From NCBI RefSeq assembly GCF_001180185.1, contig NZ_CVSS01000051.1:1-64000 (forward strand): a stretch of 64,000 bases of DNA. The letters run 5' to 3'. The position numbers were made by a program, and so were the translations under genes. The DNA comes from Candidatus Pelagibacter communis (GTDB taxonomy: Bacteria > Pseudomonadota > Alphaproteobacteria > Pelagibacterales > Pelagibacteraceae). The notes below the pieces were generated by a model. The model was not told the origin of the DNA. It saw only the letters and a list, made by a program, of their open reading frames with translations, and searched no databases. Below are positions 60,505 through 64,000 of the stretch, in pieces. Each line of letters begins with the position of its first letter. Within the stretch, counting starts at the first letter, position 1.

Positions 60505-61431
60505 ATGTTTTCTGTAATTTTTCCTGGTCAAGGATCTCAAGTTGTAGGTATGGGAAAAGAGTTTTATGAGAAGTTCGAACTTGTAAAAAAATTATTTAAA
60601 GAAGCAGACAGCGCACTTGATGTCCCCTTATCTAAGATTATTTTAGAAGGACCAAAAGATGAATTAGATCTAACAGTAAATACACAACCTGCAATTTTTC
60701 TTATTAGTTATTCAATATTTCAAATAATAAGAAAGGAGTTCGATATTGATTTAAGTAAAGCAAAATTTTATGCAGGTCATTCCTTAGGAGAATATTCTGC
60801 AATTGCATGTGCTGGGTATTTAGATTTTCAAGAGACTATTAAAATTTTACAGGTAAGAGGAAATGCCATGCAAAACTCAGTTCCAAATGGCGAAGGAGGA
60901 ATGTTGGCTGTGTTAGGAACAACTGTAAAAAATATAGAAAATATTTTAGAAGAAAACAAAGATAACTTTTATGCTGAAATTGCAAATGACAATTCTGAAG
61001 GACAGATTGTATTAAGTGGTAAAAATAAAGATTTAGTAAAAATGGGTCTTTTTTTAAAAGAAAATAAAATAAAAAATATAAAATTACCAGTTAGTGCTCC
61101 ATTCCATTGCAGTATGATGAAAAATGCTACAAATATAATGAGAGAAGAACTGGGTCGATTAAAATTTAAAAAAGGTAGCAATCCCTTAATTTCTAATATA
61201 ACAGCAAATGAAATATTTAATGCAGATGAATTAAAAGATTTATTGATTAAACAAATAGAAAACAGAGTTCGCTGGAGAGAGAGTGTTATAAATATGATTA
61301 ATAAGGGAGTAAAACAATTTATCGAAATTGGTCCTGGAAAAGTTCTATCCGGTCTAATAAAAAGAATTAATAAAGAGGTAAATGTATGTTCAATTAATAA
61401 TGAGGAGGAAATAAAAAATATTAAGATATGA
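60505..61431 (+). CDS. fabD: Malonyl-CoA-acyl carrier protein transacylase
   Basis: FabD loads malonate on acyl carrier protein for fatty acid synthesis. The motifs IFPGQGSQVVGMGKEF, the nucleophile in AGHSLGEYSAIACAGYL (Ser near residue 94), and VSAPFHCSMMKNA (catalytic His) are present. 308 residues. Its stop overlaps the fabG start by four bases. Confidence 0.95.
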   Translation: MFSVIFPGQGSQVVGMGKEFYEKFELVKKLFKEADSALDVPLSKIILEGPKDELDLTVNTQPAIFLISYSIFQIIRKEFDIDLSKAKFYAGHSLGEYSAIACAGYLDFQETIKILQVRGNAMQNSVPNGEGGMLAVLGTTVKNIENILEENKDNFYAEIANDNSEGQIVLSGKNKDLVKMGLFLKENKIKNIKLPVSAPFHCSMMKNATNIMREELGRLKFKKGSNPLISNITANEIFNADELKDLLIKQIENRVRWRESVINMINKGVKQFIEIGPGKVLSGLIKRINKEVNVCSINNEEEIKNIKI

Positions 61432-62162
61432 ATGATTTAAAAAATAAAAAGATTATAGTGACGGGTGCTTCAGGAGGGATAGGTAATTCAATTGTAGAGA
61501 AATTACATCAAGCGGGTGCGAATGTATTAGCATCAGGCACAAAAATTCAAAAACTTGAAGAATTAAAAAGTAAATATAAAAATTTGAAAATACTTAAATT
61601 TGATATTTCACAAAGTGAAAAGATTGAGGAATTTATCGAAAACTCTTTTACAGAATTAGATGGCCTAGATTGCTTAATAAATAACGCAGGTATTACTCAA
61701 GACAACTTAGCAATAAGAATGAATTTAGAAGAGTGGAAAAAAGTAATTGATATAAATTTAACATCAACTTTTTTAATGAGTAAATTTGCGATTAAGAAAA
61801 TGATAAAAAATAAAAAAGGTAAAATTATAAATATTACATCAATTGTTGGTCACACAGGTAATTTAGGACAAGTCAATTACACTGCCTCAAAAGCAGGCAT
61901 AGTTGCGATGTCAAAAAGTTTAGCGATAGAATACGCTAAAAAAAATATAAATATTAATTGTATTTCTCCAGGGTTCATTAAAACTGCCATGACAGACAAA
62001 ATAGATGAAAAATTTAAAGATATTATAATTTCAAAAATACCCTCTGCTAGACTAGGTGAACCAGAGGATATTGCAAATGCAGTTCTTTTTTTGGCCTCTA
62101 ATCAGTCAGATTATATTAATGGCGAAACATTACATGTTAATGGAGGCATGTATATGGCTTGA
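61428..62162 (+). CDS. fabG: 3-oxoacyl-[acyl carrier protein] reductase
   Basis: FabG reduces beta-ketoacyl-ACP. The 244-residue SDR has IIVTGASGGIGNSIV, LINNAGITQDNLAIRM, ITSIVGHTGNLGQVNYTASKAGI (Tyr-X3-Lys), and the FabG-specific end NQSDYINGETLHVNGGMYM. It is between fabD and acpP, the usual place. Confidence 0.95.
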   Translation: MNDLKNKKIIVTGASGGIGNSIVEKLHQAGANVLASGTKIQKLEELKSKYKNLKILKFDISQSEKIEEFIENSFTELDGLDCLINNAGITQDNLAIRMNLEEWKKVIDINLTSTFLMSKFAIKKMIKNKKGKIINITSIVGHTGNLGQVNYTASKAGIVAMSKSLAIEYAKKNININCISPGFIKTAMTDKIDEKFKDIIISKIPSARLGEPEDIANAVLFLASNQSDYINGETLHVNGGMYMA

Positions 62163-62212
62163 CAATCTAAGTAATTAAACTAATAACGATTTTAAAACAA
62201 TAAAGGATCAAT

Positions 62213-62452
62213 ATGTCAGAAGATGTTTCAAGCAAAGTTAAAAAAATAGTTGCAGACCATTTAGGAATTGATGAAGCAAAAGTCACAGAGGAATCAAGTT
62301 TTATAGATGATTTAGGTGCAGACAGTCTAGACACTGTAGAATTAGTAATGGCTTTTGAGGAGGAATTCGGTTCAGAAATTTCTGATAGTGAAGCAGAAAA
62401 AATTTTAACAGTAGGTGATGCTGTAAAATTTATTGAAAGTAAAGCCAATTAA
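62213..62452 (+). CDS. acpP: Acyl carrier protein
   Basis: A 79-residue ACP with the phosphopantetheine serine in [15 protein letters not shown] (near residue 40), and [22 protein letters not shown]. It is preceded by AAAGGA nine bases upstream of the ATG. The next gene is gmk, with no fabF between. Confidence 0.96.
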   Translation: MSEDVSSKVKKIVADHLGIDEAKVTEESSFIDDLGADSLDTVELVMAFEEEFGSEISDSEAEKILTVGDAVKFIESKAN

Positions 62453-62463
62453 AAGATTTCTCA

Positions 62464-63097
62464 ATGCCCAATCAAAATGATGGGGTAATGGTTATTTTAT
62501 CATCTCCTTCCGGAGCTGGTAAAACAACTTTAGTAAAACTCCTATCAAAACAGAATAATTTTGAGATCTCAATTTCTCATACCACTAGAAAACCCAGACC
62601 AGACGAAATTGAAAACAAAGATTATTATTTTGTTAATGATGATAAGTTTAAGAAACTTATTAATGAAAAAAGAATTTTTGGAATATGCAAAAGTTTTTAA
62701 AAATTTTTATGGAACAACAAAAACACCAGTTATAGAAAATTTAAGTAAAGGTAAAAATGTTTTGTTTGATATTGATTGGCAAGGAGCTAATCAAATTAGA
62801 AATCAGAAACTTAATTATAAATTAATAACATTTTTTATACTTCCACCTAGTAAAGAAATCCTATTCGAGAGATTATCTAACAGAGACATGAAAGACAAAT
62901 TAATAGTAGAGGAAAGAATGAATCAATTTGAAAAAGATGTCTTGCATTGGGTCGATTACGATTATGTTGTAGTAAATGATAATTTAGAAAAATGCCATGC
63001 CAAAATTTTAAGTCTTATAGAGGCAGAAATTAATAAAGGAATAAAAAATTATGATATTGAATATATCAAAAATCACATAAAAAAACTAACCTCTTAA
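62464..63097 (+). CDS. gmk: Guanylate kinase, interrupted by a homopolymer frameshift
   Basis: Gmk phosphorylates GMP. The first 69 codons encode the P-loop [17 protein letters not shown] and [19 protein letters not shown]. The frame is then lost at a run of six A (62666-62671). In the next frame the protein continues as [20 protein letters not shown] and [15 protein letters not shown] to the normal end. One A less would give an unbroken protein of about 210 residues. The gene is essential in most bacteria, so sequence error or slippage is favoured over real loss. The end overlaps ksgA by 12 bases. Confidence 0.85.
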
Positions 63098-63875
63098 ATT
63101 TTCATATTCTGAAGTAAGATTATAATAGGTGTCAAAATCTAAGTTTTGTGGTCTTAAATTTAGGTTGATATTAAGTTTTTTTGCCGTCTCTAAATTTTTG
63201 TTAAACAATTGATTATAAGTATTTTTAATCATTTTTCTTCTATGCATAAAAAAATTTCTAGTAATTTTTTCAAGATTTTTGGAATTTTTTTATTTTTATA
63301 AAGTTTTTTTTGGTTCAAAAAAGTAAAAGACTGCTATCAATTTTAGGTTTAGGAAAAAAACTTGAGGGTTTTATGTCACATATTTTTTTAACCTTTAATT
63401 TCCAATTAGATATTATTGATAAACGTCCATAATTTTTTGTGTTAAAATCAGAAATAATTCTATCAGCAACTTCTTTTTGAAACATTAGAATAAGATTATC
63501 AAACCAAAATTTATTACTATCTAAATTTAAAATCCATTTACATAAAATTTCAGTTGAAATGTTATATGGTAAGTTTCCATAAACAGTAAGTATTTTTTTA
63601 CTAAGTAAATTTTCATTTAAATTTAAAATATCTTGATTTATGACTTCAATTGAGTCTTTAAATTTTTCTCTTAACATGGAAGCTAATTGATTATCTTTTT
63701 CAATTACTAATAATTTGTTTGGATTTTCCTTAAGCAATGCTGATGTTAAATTTCCTGTTCCTGGACCGATCTCTAAAAGGTTTCTATCTTTTATCTCAAT
63801 GATATTAATAATTTTATTAATTATATTTGGATCAATTAAAAAATTTTGACCTAGACTTTTTTTTGCTTTTATCAC
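63086..63875 (-). CDS. ksgA: 16S rRNA adenine dimethyltransferase KsgA, frameshifted near the 3' end
   Basis: KsgA dimethylates two adenines in helix 45 of 16S rRNA. From a GTG start overlapping the pdxA stop, the first 186 codons give [46 protein letters not shown] and [13 protein letters not shown], then a stop at 63315. The missing C terminus is present further on in another frame ([19 protein letters not shown], then [16 protein letters not shown]) up to a stop at 63086. At least two frame changes are needed, at homopolymers around 63317-63322 and 63285-63291. The reconstructed length of about 263 fits the family. Confidence 0.85.
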
Positions 63876-64000
63876 TTTTTATCTAAAAATTCTAAAGCTT
63901 TAATAAGACTAAGAGGATTTGATTTATTTTTTCCAATCATCTTAATATTAGGACCATGATCAGGAGAAACTCTCAAAAAGGGTAAGCCCATAGTTATATT
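63872..64000 (-). CDS. pdxA: 4-hydroxythreonine-4-phosphate dehydrogenase, C-terminal part (runs off the window)
   Basis: The last 42 codons of PdxA, a step of pyridoxal phosphate synthesis, are seen: NITMGLPFLRVSPDHGPNIK with the conserved Asp-His-Gly metal-binding region, followed by the LSLIKAL helix. The TGA overlaps the GTG start of ksgA (GTGA). The pair pdxA-ksgA is widely conserved. The rest lies beyond position 64000. Confidence 0.85.
   Translation of the reverse strand, partial: NITMGLPFLRVSPDHGPNIKMIGKNKSNPLSLIKALEFLDKK

Overview
The window looks like a chromosome segment from a SAR11-clade alphaproteobacterium (Candidatus Pelagibacter or a close relative). The basis is very AT-rich DNA, spacers of a few bases or overlapping genes almost throughout, convergent genes whose ends overlap, a tandem glycine riboswitch directly in front of gcvT, and the order rplI-rpsR-rpsF / fabD-fabG-acpP-gmk / ksgA-pdxA. 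This assignment is inference from content; no rRNA or tRNA gene lies in the window. No stretch longer than about 300 bases lacks a gene; the longest spacer (45034-45294) holds a gene fragment and a direct repeat.

Layout. 1-9.6 kb: the end of one branched-chain amino acid type ABC transporter, an AzlCD exporter, a CsiD-type glutarate hydroxylase, an outer membrane barrel protein, then a complete second Liv-type ABC system (two ATPases, two permeases, convergent binding protein) led by a P5C-reductase-like gene. 9.7-14.2 kb: TerC-family protein, TPR protein, 5-oxoprolinase subunits PxpA/PxpB/PxpC, EamA transporter. 14.2-18.8 kb: glycine riboswitch and gcvT-gcvH-gcvP. 18.8-22.5 kb: a lipid-modification set (FAD oxidoreductase, DUF1365, cyclopropane-fatty-acid-synthase-like methyltransferase, DUF3833 lipoprotein). 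22.5-29.4 kb: accessory surface-type genes (polytopic membrane protein, family 2 glycosyltransferase, B12-binding radical SAM protein, SDR, TspO, DAO oxidase, FkbM methyltransferase). 29.4-39 kb: SelO, NAD-linked formate dehydrogenase (alpha and fused beta/gamma subunits), FdhD, HPP protein, a SufU-like scaffold, and divergent mobA-moeA. 39-42.7 kb: an EamA transporter, a creatinase, a glycine-amidinotransferase-like enzyme and a MOSC protein, apparently one operon.

42.9-45.3 kb is the most unusual part. A TetR regulator and two membrane-protein genes of visibly higher GC lie between two 26-base direct repeats (25/26 identical). The left side has an intact small SAR11-type gene and the right side a 22-codon stub of a paralogue of it. 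The divergent promoter region holds two related 19-base palindromic sites. It reads as a self-regulated, recently acquired cassette.

45.3-64 kb: two unrecognised proteins, cmk, an MFS and a split EamA transporter, glutathione synthesis (gshA-gshB), purF-cvpA, an MMPL/RND transporter, dnaB, ribosomal protein genes, fatty-acid synthesis genes, gmk, ksgA and the end of pdxA. The EamA, gmk and ksgA reading frames are all broken at homopolymer runs. gmk is normally essential, so sequence error or transcriptional slippage is more likely than gene loss there.

The carbon and nitrogen genes fit a one-carbon / amino-acid economy. Creatinase would give sarcosine plus urea, a DAO-type oxidase could make glycine from sarcosine, the glycine-gated cleavage operon uses glycine, and formate dehydrogenase with its Mo-cofactor genes oxidises formate to CO2. 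The linkage between these separate operons is inference.
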